A DNA stretch of 50,329 bases from an uncultured Verrucomicrobiota bacterium. GTDB taxonomy: Bacteria; Verrucomicrobiota; Verrucomicrobiia; Limisphaerales; UBA9464. Numbering within the stretch: the first letter of the stretch is position 1; the number at the start of each line of letters is the position of its first letter. Positions 1 through 8,610 of this stretch are shown here, piece after piece. A program made the position numbers and the translations under genes. The stretch covers positions 1 through 50,329 of the forward strand of contig CAIRNV010000418.1 in NCBI GenBank assembly GCA_903880005.1, in the 5' to 3' direction. The notes under the pieces are model-generated. The model did no database searches. It was not told where the DNA came from and was given only the letters and a program-made list of their open reading frames with translations.

Positions 1-690
1 CCTCCCACCTCCGCGCCTCTGCGTCTCCGCGGGCGACTCCGCCTCATGAATTTGAAGGCGTTCGGTTTCGATGGGTCGGTCAGGTTTGTAGGCCGGGTGC
101 CCTCACCCGGCGCACGGGGATGCGACATCCTTCCCGCCGCGTGAGGTCACGCTCCCGACAGCCATGCAATTGGCTTGGCGAAGAACCTCCCGCAGAGCCG
201 CTGAGACGCGGAGATCTCAGACAGCAACACCTCCAACCTCCGCGTCTCTGCGTCTCCGCGGGCGACTCCGCCTCATAAATTTGAAAGCGTTCGGTTTCGA
301 TGGGCCCGTCAGGTTTGTAGGCCGGGTGCCCTCACCCGGCGCACGGGGATGCGGCGTTGTTCCCGCCGCGTGCGGGCACGCTGCCGACAGCCATGCAAAT
401 GGGTCGGAGAAGAATGGCCCGCAGAGCCGCAGAGCCGCTGAGCCGCAGAGATAATCAGACAGCAACATCTCCCACCTCCGCGTCTCCGCGCCTCTGCGGG
501 CGACTCCGCCTCATGAAGGAGATGGCGTTGTTCCCGCCGCGTGCGGGCACGCCGCCAACAGCCATGCAAATGGGTTGGAAAAGAATGGCCCGTAGGGCCG
601 CCGAGACGCGGAGCCTTCAGACAGCAACACCTCCAAGCTCCGCGTCTCCGCATCTCCGCGGGCGATTCCGCCTCATGCAAGAAACGGCGT
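1..690. repeat. Degenerate tandem array of intergenic repeats (family C type)
   Basis: The first 690 bases hold about four degenerate copies of one unit. The anchor CTCCGCGTCTC and its variants recur near 8, 237, 476 and 638, giving periods of about 230, 239 and 161 bp. The third unit is shortened and the fourth is truncated. Each full unit has a CTCCGCGGGCGACTCCGCCT block, then a block around GGCCGGGTGCCCTCACCCGG, then GTGAGG/GTGCGGGCACGC, then CAGAGCCGCTGAG. The middle block matches 42471-42563 and, in part, 14544-14600 and 37225-37280. Several frames are open on both strands, but none has a recognisable domain, so I treat the region as non-coding. The array continues off the left edge. Confidence 0.8.
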
Positions 691-758
691 TGGTTCCACC
701 CATTGAGGGCACGCCGCCATCCACCTTGACGGGGCCCTTCCAACGGACCCGCCTCGTC

Positions 759-2120
759 CTACCCCACCAGCTCCCGCATGGGCTGGATGCCGTTGTCCAC
801 CAGGAACTGGGGACGGCCGGTCAGGTCGGGCAACGTGACCTTGTTCACGTCGATGCCCATCGCCTGGTACACGGTGGCGTGGACCTCGCCGAACTGGACC
901 GGACGGCTCGCCGCCTCGCCGCCGAGGCGGTCGGTGGAACCGATGACCTGGCCGTGGCGAAGGCCGCCGCCGGCCAGCAAGGCGCAGCTCACCCGGGGCC
1001 AATGGTCGCGGCCACCGTCCTTGTTGATGGTCGGGGTCCGGCCAAACTCGCCCCAGACCAGCACGCTGACGTCCTTGTCGAGGCCGCGGTCATGGAGGTC
1101 GTCGATCAAGGCGCTGAGGCCTTGGTCCAGCAAGGGAAGGTCCTGGCGAAGGGCACCGAAGTTGTCGCCATGATGGTCCCAACGGCTGAAGGCCAGGGTC
1201 ACGCAACGAACGCCCGCCTCCACCAACCGGCGCGCCATGAGGAATTGCTCCATCAGCTTGGGGCCGCCGTCGTCACGGTTGCGCGGGTCGCCCTTGCCGT
1301 ACCGCTCCACGATGCGCGGGTCCTCCTTTTTCAGGTCCAGGGCCTCGACGAGGCGGCTGGACGTGAGGATCCCGAAGGCCTGCTGGTTGTACGCGTCCAG
1401 CCCATCCATCGCGCCGCTCTGGTCCACCGAACGGCGGAAGCGATCCATCGAGGCCAGCAGGGACCGTCGGTCGGACAACCGGTCCAGGGTGACGCCCTGC
1501 AACACCATGTCCTCCTGGCCCCCGCCCTTGTTGATCTCGAACGGCGCATGGGCCGCCCCCAGGAACCCGGCTCGCCCGTTGTCCGCCCAGGGCACGTGTC
1601 CCATCTTGGGGGCCAAACCCATGTACGCCGGCATGGCGGCGTCGCCCGGCCCCAGCAACTTGCCGAGGCACGATCCCATCGAGGGCCATCCGCCGGGGGG
1701 TTGGTTGCGCGGATGCCGGCCCGAGTGACACGTGATGGCGTCGTGGCGGTCCTCAGCGCCCACCATCGAGCGGATGATGGAATAACGGTGGGCCTGCTTG
1801 GCCACGCGCGGCAGGTGCTCGCAAATGCGGATGCCCGGGACGGACGTCGCGATGGACCGGAACTCGCCGCGCACCTCGGCCGGGGCCTCCTCCTTCAGGT
1901 CGAACATGTCCTGGTGGGAGGGGCCGCCGGGGAGGAAGATCATGATGACGGCCTTGTGGCCGCGCCCGGCGCTGCGAAGGCCCGAGGCCTGCTCCGCTTG
2001 CAACAACTGGGGGAGCGCCAGCCCGCCCATGCCGAGCGCGCCGATGCGCAGGAAGTTGCGACGCGAAACACCGTCACAATAACCCGAGCTGGGCGGACGT
2101 GGTCCAAGGAGCTTTAGCAT
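759..2120 (-). CDS. DUF1501 family Tat-exported protein
   Basis: This 453-residue protein belongs to the DUF1501 family, which has an alkaline-phosphatase/sulfatase-like fold and is very common in Planctomycetes and Verrucomicrobia. No biochemical role is established. The N-terminus carries a twin-arginine signal, SRRNFLRIG at about residues 19-27, followed by a hydrophobic stretch, so folded export is expected. Family blocks include FLPGGPSHQDMFDLK, GRHPRNQPPGGWPSMGS and VLVWGEFGRTPTIN. I start at 2120 because it puts the Tat motif about 20 residues in; an upstream ATG at 2183 would add 21 unlikely residues. DUF1501 genes usually pair with a DUF1549/DUF1553 cytochrome-like gene, but none is adjacent here: the next gene is divergent. 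Confidence 0.93.
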   Translation of the reverse strand: MLKLLGPRPPSSGYCDGVSRRNFLRIGALGMGGLALPQLLQAEQASGLRSAGRGHKAVIMIFLPGGPSHQDMFDLKEEAPAEVRGEFRSIATSVPGIRICEHLPRVAKQAHRYSIIRSMVGAEDRHDAITCHSGRHPRNQPPGGWPSMGSCLGKLLGPGDAAMPAYMGLAPKMGHVPWADNGRAGFLGAAHAPFEINKGGGQEDMVLQGVTLDRLSDRRSLLASMDRFRRSVDQSGAMDGLDAYNQQAFGILTSSRLVEALDLKKEDPRIVERYGKGDPRNRDDGGPKLMEQFLMARRLVEAGVRCVTLAFSRWDHHGDNFGALRQDLPLLDQGLSALIDDLHDRGLDKDVSVLVWGEFGRTPTINKDGGRDHWPRVSCALLAGGGLRHGQVIGSTDRLGGEAASRPVQFGEVHATVYQAMGIDVNKVTLPDLTGRPQFLVDNGIQPMRELVG

Positions 2121-2256
2121 GGGACACGCTTCTTCCGGAGGTTGACTTCCGCAACCTACCACGAGAGCGACGCAGCCGGTCAATCGCGCGTTTCATCGAA
2201 TCCGCTCTCCTCACGGAATGGGTGCATCCGGCGCGGTTGCTGGTAGGGTGGGCCGC

Positions 2257-2763
2257 GTGACGGAAACGGATGACACGCCGCCGATGCTGAAGAGGCTCTT
2301 CTGGGGATTCGTGGGGACCTTGTTCGTGTACGTGACGGGTTATGGTGCCTGCCAGGCCATGCGCGTGCGCGGCGGCCCGTGGAACGTCACCCATGCCTTG
2401 GGCAAGGACGGCGTGCCGGAGCTGCGCATCGAGCATCCCCGTCTCCTCGGCCCCCAGCCCGTCACCCTCCGGTTTCCCGGCGAGAAACCCTCCCGCACGG
2501 ACTTGCCCATCACGGCCGTCTTCAGCGTTCCCATCACCAACGCGATGCCCTTCGGGCGCGTCGTGTTCGTGGATACCACGCTGCTGCCCGGCACGGTGAC
2601 TCTGGAATGCTTCGGCCACGCCATCGAGATGGTGCCGCGCACGTTGTTTGTCGATTTCAAGGACGTGGGATGGGTGCCCGGCACCAACATCGTCCTCGAC
2701 GCCTCCAGCAAGCCGTCGCCCGAACGCCTGAAAAGCCCGGGCCAACAGTGGAAGGGCCGCTAG
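2257..2763 (+). CDS. Hypothetical membrane-anchored protein
   Basis: I do not recognise this protein of about 168 residues. It has one N-terminal hydrophobic segment, WGFVGTLFVYVTGYGAC, about 15 residues from the start, followed by roughly 130 residues rich in short beta-like stretches. It is probably anchored in the inner membrane with an exported C-terminal domain. A GTG at 2257 is preceded by GGTAGGG about 10 bases upstream; an ATG at 2284 immediately before the hydrophobic segment is the alternative and has no clear ribosome site. It is divergent from the DUF1501 gene and lies 68 bp before the M16 peptidase, so it may be co-transcribed with it. Codon use resembles its neighbours, supporting a real gene. 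Confidence 0.6.
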   Translation: MTETDDTPPMLKRLFWGFVGTLFVYVTGYGACQAMRVRGGPWNVTHALGKDGVPELRIEHPRLLGPQPVTLRFPGEKPSRTDLPITAVFSVPITNAMPFGRVVFVDTTLLPGTVTLECFGHAIEMVPRTLFVDFKDVGWVPGTNIVLDASSKPSPERLKSPGQQWKGR

Positions 2764-2831
2764 GAGGGGTGGCCCCCCTTGGCGCGCCCAAAGAACACAT
2801 CCTCAACCGTTCCCCCGCCCCTCTCGTCCCT

Positions 2832-5408
2832 ATGGAAAACAACCCCCCCTCATCGTCCGCCGCCGCCGCGACCGTTCACCTGCACCTGCCGCCGGGCGTG
2901 TCGTTGCACCGGCTGGAAAACGGCCTGGAAATCCTGGTGCGCGAGGATCGCTCGGCGCCGGTGGTCAGCGCCCAGGCCTGGTGCCGGGCGGGCTCGATCG
3001 ACGAGGGCCCATGGCTGGGCGCGGGGCTGTCGCACGTCCTCGAGCACATGTTGTTCAAGGGCACCACCACCCGCGGCGCCGGGCGCATCGACCAGGAGGT
3101 GCAGTCGGCCGGGGGCTACATGAACGCCTACACGTCGTTCGACCGCACCGTGTACTGGATCAACGTCCCCAACACCGGCGCCGTCACCGCCATCGACATC
3201 CTCTGCGACATCTTCCAGAACGCCACCCTCCCCGCCGACGAGCTGGTGAAGGAACTGGACGTCATCCGCCGGGAGATGGACATGGGACGGGACGACCCCG
3301 GCCGACGGGCCAGCATGGGGTTGTTCCAGGCCGCCTACTCGCGCAGCCCCTACCGCTTCCCCATCATCGGCCTGCCCGACCACTTCAACCGCGTGACGCG
3401 CGACGACCTCGTCGCCTATTACCGGGAGAAGTACGCCCCCAATAATTGCTTCATCGTCGTCGTCGGCGACGTGCGGGCCGAGGAGGTCGTGCGGCAGGTT
3501 CGCGAGGCCTTCGCGCGTTCACCCGGTCGCCCGGTGCCGTCCTCGGTCATCCCCGAGGAGCCCCGCCAGACCGCGCCGCGCGAGGTCATTGACGAGGCCC
3601 CCGTGGAGCTCGCCCACTTCAACATGTCGTGGCACATGCCCGGCATCCGTCATCCCGACGCGCCCGCCCTCGACGTCCTCTCCACGCTGCTGGGTTCCGG
3701 CCGGAGCAGCCGCCTGTACCAGGCCGTGCGCGAGCGGGCCGCGCTCGTGCATTCGGTCTCGGCGTGGATCTACACGCCGGGCCTCGCCGGGATGTTTGGC
3801 GTCAGCGGCGTCTGCGACGGCGACAAGTTCGCGGCCGCGCGCGACGAGGTGTGGGCCGAGGTGGAACGGGTGAAGACGGAGCGGGTGAGCTCGGCCGAGC
3901 TGGCGAAGGCGGTGAAGCAGTTCACCGCCGCCACGCTGGCGACGCGCAAGACGATGGAAGGCCAGGCCCAGGACCTTGGTGGCAACTGGATGTCCGCCCA
4001 AGACCCCGGGTTCAGCGAACGTTACCTCGCCGCCGTGCGTCGGCTCACGCCCGAGGACATCCGCCGCGTCGCCAACGAATACCTGGTGGACGCCCAGCGT
4101 ACCTTGCACGCCCTCGTGCCCGTCGGATGCGCGCCGCGACCGGACGTGGTCGTGGACGCGACGTCAGAGCACCCCGTGCATCGATGGGAGATCCCCAACG
4201 GCCTGCGCCTGCTGGTCCGCGAGGACCATCGCCTGCCCTTCGTCGAGTTCCGGATGGCGCTGGGCGGCGGGCTGCTGGCGGAGACGCCGGTCTCCAGCGG
4301 CATCACCCACCTCATGTCACGCCTCCTGATCAAGGGCACCACCCGGCGGACGGCGTTGCAGATCGCCGATGAAATCGAGGGGCTCGGCGGATCCCTGGAG
4401 CCCTACGGCGGCAATCACAGCTTCGGGGTGAGCGCCGAGGTGTTGTCGGGCGACTTCGCCCACGGACTCGACCTGTTGGCGGACGTGCTTTTGCGGCCGT
4501 CCTTCCCCGCCGAAGCCGTCGAACGTGAGCGCGAGGCACAGCTCGCCGGGATCAAGGGGCAGCGCGACCACCTCCTTTCGTGCGCCTTCAAGGCCCTTCG
4601 CCGCGGTCTCTTCGGCGACAACGGCTACGGCCTCGACGCCCTCGGGACGGAGGCCACCGTCCGCTCCTTCCATCACGGCACCGTCGCCGCGTTCCACCGC
4701 CGCATGGTCGTCCCCCACAACGCCGTCCTCGCCATCTATGGCGACATCCATGCGGACGCCGTCCGCGCCGAGGTCGAGCAGGAGTTTGCCTCGTGGCTGC
4801 CGGCGCCCCTGCCCGCCGGGCATTCCATGACCCAGCCCAACCTCGTGACGCCTCGCCTCTCCGAGGACCGAGACAAGGAGCAGGCGGTCATCGCCATCGG
4901 CTTCCCCGGGACGACCTTCGACCACCCGGACCGCTACCCGCTGGAGCTGTTGCAGGAGGCGTGCAGCGACATGGGCTCGCGACTGTTCATGCGCATCCGC
5001 GACGAGCTGGGTCTCGCCTATTACGTCGGCGCCAGCCACTTCATCGGCCGCACCCCCGGCTATTTCGCCTTCTACTGCGGCACCGCCCCGGAGGAGGTCG
5101 AGCGCGTGGAGGCGGAGCTTCGGGCCCAGGCTCGGCAATTGGCGGAGGGCGGCCTCACCGACGAGGAACTCGCCCGCGCCAAGGCCAAGGTCGTGGGACA
5201 ACGCAAGATCGCCCGGCAAGATCTCGGCCAACTCGCCATGCAGGCCGCGCTCGACGAACTCTACGGCCTCGGCCATGACCACGGTGACGGCGAGGCCGCC
5301 CGATACGAGGCCGTCACCGCCGAGCAGGTTCGCGACGCGGCGCGTCGATGCCTCGTTTCGGACCGCTGCGTCGTCTCCATTGTCCGCGGACGCAGCACCA
5401 AAGGGTAG
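2832..5408 (+). CDS. M16 family zinc metallopeptidase, two-domain
   Basis: This 858-residue protein has two tandem M16 (insulinase/pitrilysin-type) halves. The N-terminal half carries the inverted zinc motif HVLEH at residues 68-72, with a candidate distal ligand glutamate near 148 in VIRREMDMGRDDP. It should therefore be the catalytic half. The C-terminal half begins near residue 450 and has HLMSR where the zinc motif would be, so it is inactive and structural, as is usual for fused M16 proteins. The second-domain substrate motif is kept (LRDELGLAYYVGA-like, RDELGLAYYV). I see no clear signal peptide. The start at 2832 places LENGLEILVRED near the N-terminus as in the family; upstream in-frame codons belong to the preceding intergenic sequence. 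The substrate is unknown. Confidence 0.93.
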   Translation: MENNPPSSSAAAATVHLHLPPGVSLHRLENGLEILVREDRSAPVVSAQAWCRAGSIDEGPWLGAGLSHVLEHMLFKGTTTRGAGRIDQEVQSAGGYMNAYTSFDRTVYWINVPNTGAVTAIDILCDIFQNATLPADELVKELDVIRREMDMGRDDPGRRASMGLFQAAYSRSPYRFPIIGLPDHFNRVTRDDLVAYYREKYAPNNCFIVVVGDVRAEEVVRQVREAFARSPGRPVPSSVIPEEPRQTAPREVIDEAPVELAHFNMSWHMPGIRHPDAPALDVLSTLLGSGRSSRLYQAVRERAALVHSVSAWIYTPGLAGMFGVSGVCDGDKFAAARDEVWAEVERVKTERVSSAELAKAVKQFTAATLATRKTMEGQAQDLGGNWMSAQDPGFSERYLAAVRRLTPEDIRRVANEYLVDAQRTLHALVPVGCAPRPDVVVDATSEHPVHRWEIPNGLRLLVREDHRLPFVEFRMALGGGLLAETPVSSGITHLMSRLLIKGTTRRTALQIADEIEGLGGSLEPYGGNHSFGVSAEVLSGDFAHGLDLLADVLLRPSFPAEAVEREREAQLAGIKGQRDHLLSCAFKALRRGLFGDNGYGLDALGTEATVRSFHHGTVAAFHRRMVVPHNAVLAIYGDIHADAVRAEVEQEFASWLPAPLPAGHSMTQPNLVTPRLSEDRDKEQAVIAIGFPGTTFDHPDRYPLELLQEACSDMGSRLFMRIRDELGLAYYVGASHFIGRTPGYFAFYCGTAPEEVERVEAELRAQARQLAEGGLTDEELARAKAKVVGQRKIARQDLGQLAMQAALDELYGLGHDHGDGEAARYEAVTAEQVRDAARRCLVSDRCVVSIVRGRSTKG

Positions 5409-5451
5409 CCCGCGCGGCCCCGGCCCCGTGTCGCCCTCCGGAATCGCCTTA

Positions 5452-5617
5452 GCCGGGACGATTCAGTTGGGAGGGAAGTGATTGCGAAGCAGATGCTTGT
5501 GCAAGCCGAGGAGTGAGCGAGGCGCGGGCCGGTTCGAGGCCCGTAACGAGCGAAGGACGAAGGATTTGCGCAAGCAGATCGAGCAAGCACGACCGATCCA
5601 ACTGAATCGTTCCGGCT
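5452..5617. repeat. Family A inverted-repeat element, copy A1
   Basis: This is a 166-bp element bounded by inverted repeats: AGCCGGGACGATTCAGTTGG at 5452-5471 and its complement, with one mismatch, at 5598-5617. It fills the gap between two convergent genes, the M16 peptidase and the PQQ-propeller gene, whose stop codon begins 3 bp beyond it. A central GGGCC...GGCCC hairpin is visible. It matches the copies at 7841, 28871 and 40441; the last two are in the opposite orientation. No transposase gene is inside. Confidence 0.9.
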
Positions 5618-5620
5618 TCG

Positions 5621-7231
5621 CTACTCCACGTCGCCCAGGTCCCAGCAGGTGGCCTCGCGATCATTTCGCACCAGCAGGTAACGGCCCGCCACCACCGGGT
5701 GATTCCAGGTCTTGGACCCCAGCGCCTCGATGCGGCCCAGCTCGCGAAAGCCCTCCGGGCTTGCCGCGCAGACATGCACCGGCCCGGCCTCGTTCTGTAC
5801 CACGATCGTGTCGCCCACGATCAACGTCTGGCCCGATCCATAGCGACCGTCCTTCCACAGGCGACGCCCCGTCCCCGCGTCGATGCATGCCAGCAAGCCA
5901 TCGTCCAACCCGTACAAGTGGCCGTCGTGCAACGCCGCGCTGTTGAACTGCGTCTTCATCGTGACCCCCTTCCACAGCGTCTCCGCCACCCACTGCCTGC
6001 CGTCGTTAACCACCACGTGCACGACCTGGCAACCCATGCCGTAGCCGGCCGAGACGAACACGCGGTCGCCCGGCAACACCACCGGTTGCGACGCCCTCGG
6101 CCACGTGGCCGCACCCCACGGATGACGCATCCACTCGCGCCCCGTCGCCGGGTCATGCGCGGTCAGGTGGCGGGCGTTGCTGGATAGCACGACCCGGCGT
6201 CCCGCCAACGTGGCCAAGATGGGCGACGCATAGCTGGCGTCCTCCTCGCCCGCCTTCCAGGCCAGGCTTCCGTCCGCCACGCGATACGCCAGCAGGGTGC
6301 CGCCCGCACCCTTGCCTCCCGTCACCACCACAAGGTCGTCCACCACGAGCGGCGACGCGCTGGTGCCCCACGTCAGGTTCGACAACCCGTTCTCCTCCAA
6401 CACGGATCGTCGCCACGCCAAACGCCCGTCCCCCGCATCGAGGCACGCGAGGATGCCCGTGCCGCCCATCGCGAACACCCGGCCCCCGTGCACCGTCGGC
6501 GTCGCTCGCGGGCCGTCGCCCCCCTGCCATTCGGAGAACCGCGTCCGCTCCGCATGCGACCACAGCGTGGAGCCCGTCGCCACGTCGAGGCACGTCACTC
6601 GTTCCTCCCCGTCCACCTGCTCCTGCGTCCACGCCTGCCCGTCCACGATGGCAAACGAAGACCATCCCAACCCAATCGGCCTGCGCCAAATCTCCTTGGG
6701 CATGGACGCCGTCCAACGGGTGTTGATCCGCGCCCCGGCCAGAACGCCCCGTCGCTCCGGGCCCATGAACTGGGGGAAGTCCGCCAGGCCAGCAAGCCGG
6801 GGCGCACGGGTTGTCGCGCCGCCCGGGCGGATCTCGCCGACGGCACCGAGCGGCTTCGCGGGTCCATGCATTCGCCAAGCGAAACGTGGCAAGCCCGTCC
6901 CGTTCACCGTTCCATCCACCCGAAGCAACACGCCGGCCGCCGCGCCCAACAACAACACGCAGCCCAAGCCAGCCCACCGAACCCTCGCCGGGAATCGCCT
7001 AGTCGCGAGGAACCATCCCAGCAGCACCAAGAGGCCGGTCAACGGCAGCAAGGCCATCGTCCATGCCTTGAGGTTTCGCTCCCATTCCGGCTGCGCCCGG
7101 ACCCATCCCATGGCCAAGGCCACCACCACCGCCGTGATCCATGGAAACCATGGGATTCCCCGGACCGACGCCTTTACTCCAACGCGCTGGCCCGCCTCCC
7201 TTGCCGCCTCCTTCGACTGGTCTTCATGCAT
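5621..7231 (-). CDS. Membrane-anchored PQQ-like beta-propeller protein
   Basis: This 536-residue protein has three predicted membrane helices near the N-terminus (about 28-46, 59-76 and 84-102) and then a beta-propeller of PQQ/BamB type. Propeller-blade repeats recur, for example GRLAWRRSVLEENG, DGSLAWKAGEEDASYASPIL and TGRRLWKDG. Proteins of this build are frequent in Verrucomicrobia and Planctomycetes; I see no residues that prove bound PQQ or enzyme activity, so a scaffold or sensor role is equally possible. The propeller should lie on the periplasmic side. It is the downstream partner of the P-II gene on the same strand, about 93 bp away. The start at 7231 is the only good Met before the first helix. 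Confidence 0.85.
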   Translation of the reverse strand: MHEDQSKEAAREAGQRVGVKASVRGIPWFPWITAVVVALAMGWVRAQPEWERNLKAWTMALLPLTGLLVLLGWFLATRRFPARVRWAGLGCVLLLGAAAGVLLRVDGTVNGTGLPRFAWRMHGPAKPLGAVGEIRPGGATTRAPRLAGLADFPQFMGPERRGVLAGARINTRWTASMPKEIWRRPIGLGWSSFAIVDGQAWTQEQVDGEERVTCLDVATGSTLWSHAERTRFSEWQGGDGPRATPTVHGGRVFAMGGTGILACLDAGDGRLAWRRSVLEENGLSNLTWGTSASPLVVDDLVVVTGGKGAGGTLLAYRVADGSLAWKAGEEDASYASPILATLAGRRVVLSSNARHLTAHDPATGREWMRHPWGAATWPRASQPVVLPGDRVFVSAGYGMGCQVVHVVVNDGRQWVAETLWKGVTMKTQFNSAALHDGHLYGLDDGLLACIDAGTGRRLWKDGRYGSGQTLIVGDTIVVQNEAGPVHVCAASPEGFRELGRIEALGSKTWNHPVVAGRYLLVRNDREATCWDLGDVE

Positions 7232-7324
7232 CGCCCATGGCTACCCCGTGCCCGCGAAATGCAAAGCAACATTCCCGTGCGTTGACGCTCCAATGGAGGC
7301 CGTCGAAGGCGTCCCGTACGGGAC

Positions 7325-7705
<381 letters not shown>

Positions 7706-7732
7706 TCAATCCAGCCCAACCGGCCGCTCGGT

Positions 7733-7770
7733 ACATCCCGAAGTTGTGGGTGATCCCGAAAACATCGCGG
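7733..7770. repeat. Family B element, left-end fragment (B3)
   Basis: The sequence CATCCCGAAGTTGTGGGTG followed by ATCCCGAA matches the left end of the 150-bp element at 23384. Only about 38 bp are recognisable and there is no matching right end nearby. It lies 70 bp from a family A copy, so this intergenic region has collected more than one element. Confidence 0.75.
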
Positions 7771-7840
7771 ATCCCTCCATGCTCGGAACGCATCCCGCCC
7801 GTATGCCGCCACCACCGAGGCGCGAACTCTTTCCCGCCTA

Positions 7841-8007
7841 ATCCGGGACGATTCAGTGTGGATGTAAGTAATTGCGATGCAGATGCTTGCGCAAGACGAG
7901 AAGTGAGCGAGGCGCGGGCCAGTGCCAGGCCCGTAACGAGCGAACGACGAAGGATGTGCGGAAGCAGATCGAGCAAGCACGACCGATCCAACTGAAGCGT
8001 AACGGCT
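7841..8007. repeat. Family A inverted-repeat element, copy A2
   Basis: This is a 167-bp copy in the same orientation as A1. The left end reads ATCCGGGACGATTCAGTG and the right end ACTGAAGCGTAACGGCT, so both termini have diverged more than in the other copies. The interior keeps the ATTGCGATGCAGATGCTTGC and GCAGATCGAGCAAGCACGAC blocks and the central GGGCC...GGCCC hairpin. It lies upstream of glnB and of the dehydrogenase gene. Confidence 0.85.
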
Positions 8008-8009
8008 AA

Positions 8010-8610
8010 ATCCCCGCGCAAGGAGGACGGAAGCTATTGCTTCACAGCCCTCGAGAGGCAGCAGGCGGATTGCCTACACGCGATGGCAGCGGACGGGCGA
8101 CCCGGGCATCGGCTCGGGTGGGCTCATCCGACGTGATCTCGGCGTTCATCTGCCATGAAGCCGGAGGCCTCCCAGCCTATAGCCGTGGTCGAGGAGCGAG
8201 GCGACGACACCAGCGGGGACCCACGCAAAAGTGAACCCCCGCATTCCGGCAGGGATGCCAGCGCCGCGGGCCGGACTTGGCTGGCTACCCTCCAGGGTGT
8301 GGAGGGTGATGGGGATCGGCTAGCGGCGGTATCGCTTCGCTCAACCCCCGGCTACCTGCTGCGAAAACTTCGGTTCCGAGCAAGGGATCCCATGCGGCGC
8401 GTCCTTCAGGGGGGCGCAAGGCGTCATTCCCCTGCATTGGTATGCCCGGTTTTCGGAGAGGGTGAGCGGATGGGGGGCCTTGGGATCCATCCGTTTGCCA
8501 CTCCCTCCACGTCCAAGGCCGGACCTGTGAACCGACGAACTTTTGCGCGGAGAACATGGCAAACTCTTGGACCTTGACGAGCCGCGGCCTGTGCGTGTAG
8601 CCAATCGCCC
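8010..8610. other. Intergenic region without a supported gene
   Basis: About 600 bp separate the family A copy from the dehydrogenase/cytochrome gene. An open frame from 8155 to 8577 could encode 140 residues, but its composition is irregular, it has no recognisable domain, and overlapping frames on the other strand are equally open. It is more likely degenerate dispersed-repeat sequence. I see no RNA gene, and no convincing promoter or terminator. Confidence 0.5.

Noticed and set aside
1-690. CRISPR array
   Set aside because: Units are 160-240 bp and degenerate throughout, without short identical repeats separated by unique spacers; no cas gene is near.
357-2117. Long open frame (about 586 codons) on the plus strand opposite the DUF1501 gene
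   Set aside because: It is antisense to a clear Tat-exported DUF1501 gene, runs through the tandem repeats and has no domain; high GC keeps the opposite frame open.
5449-5775. Short protein encoded by family A elements
   Set aside because: Similar frames are open in several copies, but more than one frame is open and ends run into unrelated sequence; the inverted ends explain the conservation better.
8155-8577. Possible 140-residue protein in the gap before the dehydrogenase gene
   Set aside because: Irregular composition, no domain, open frames on both strands; more likely dispersed-repeat sequence.
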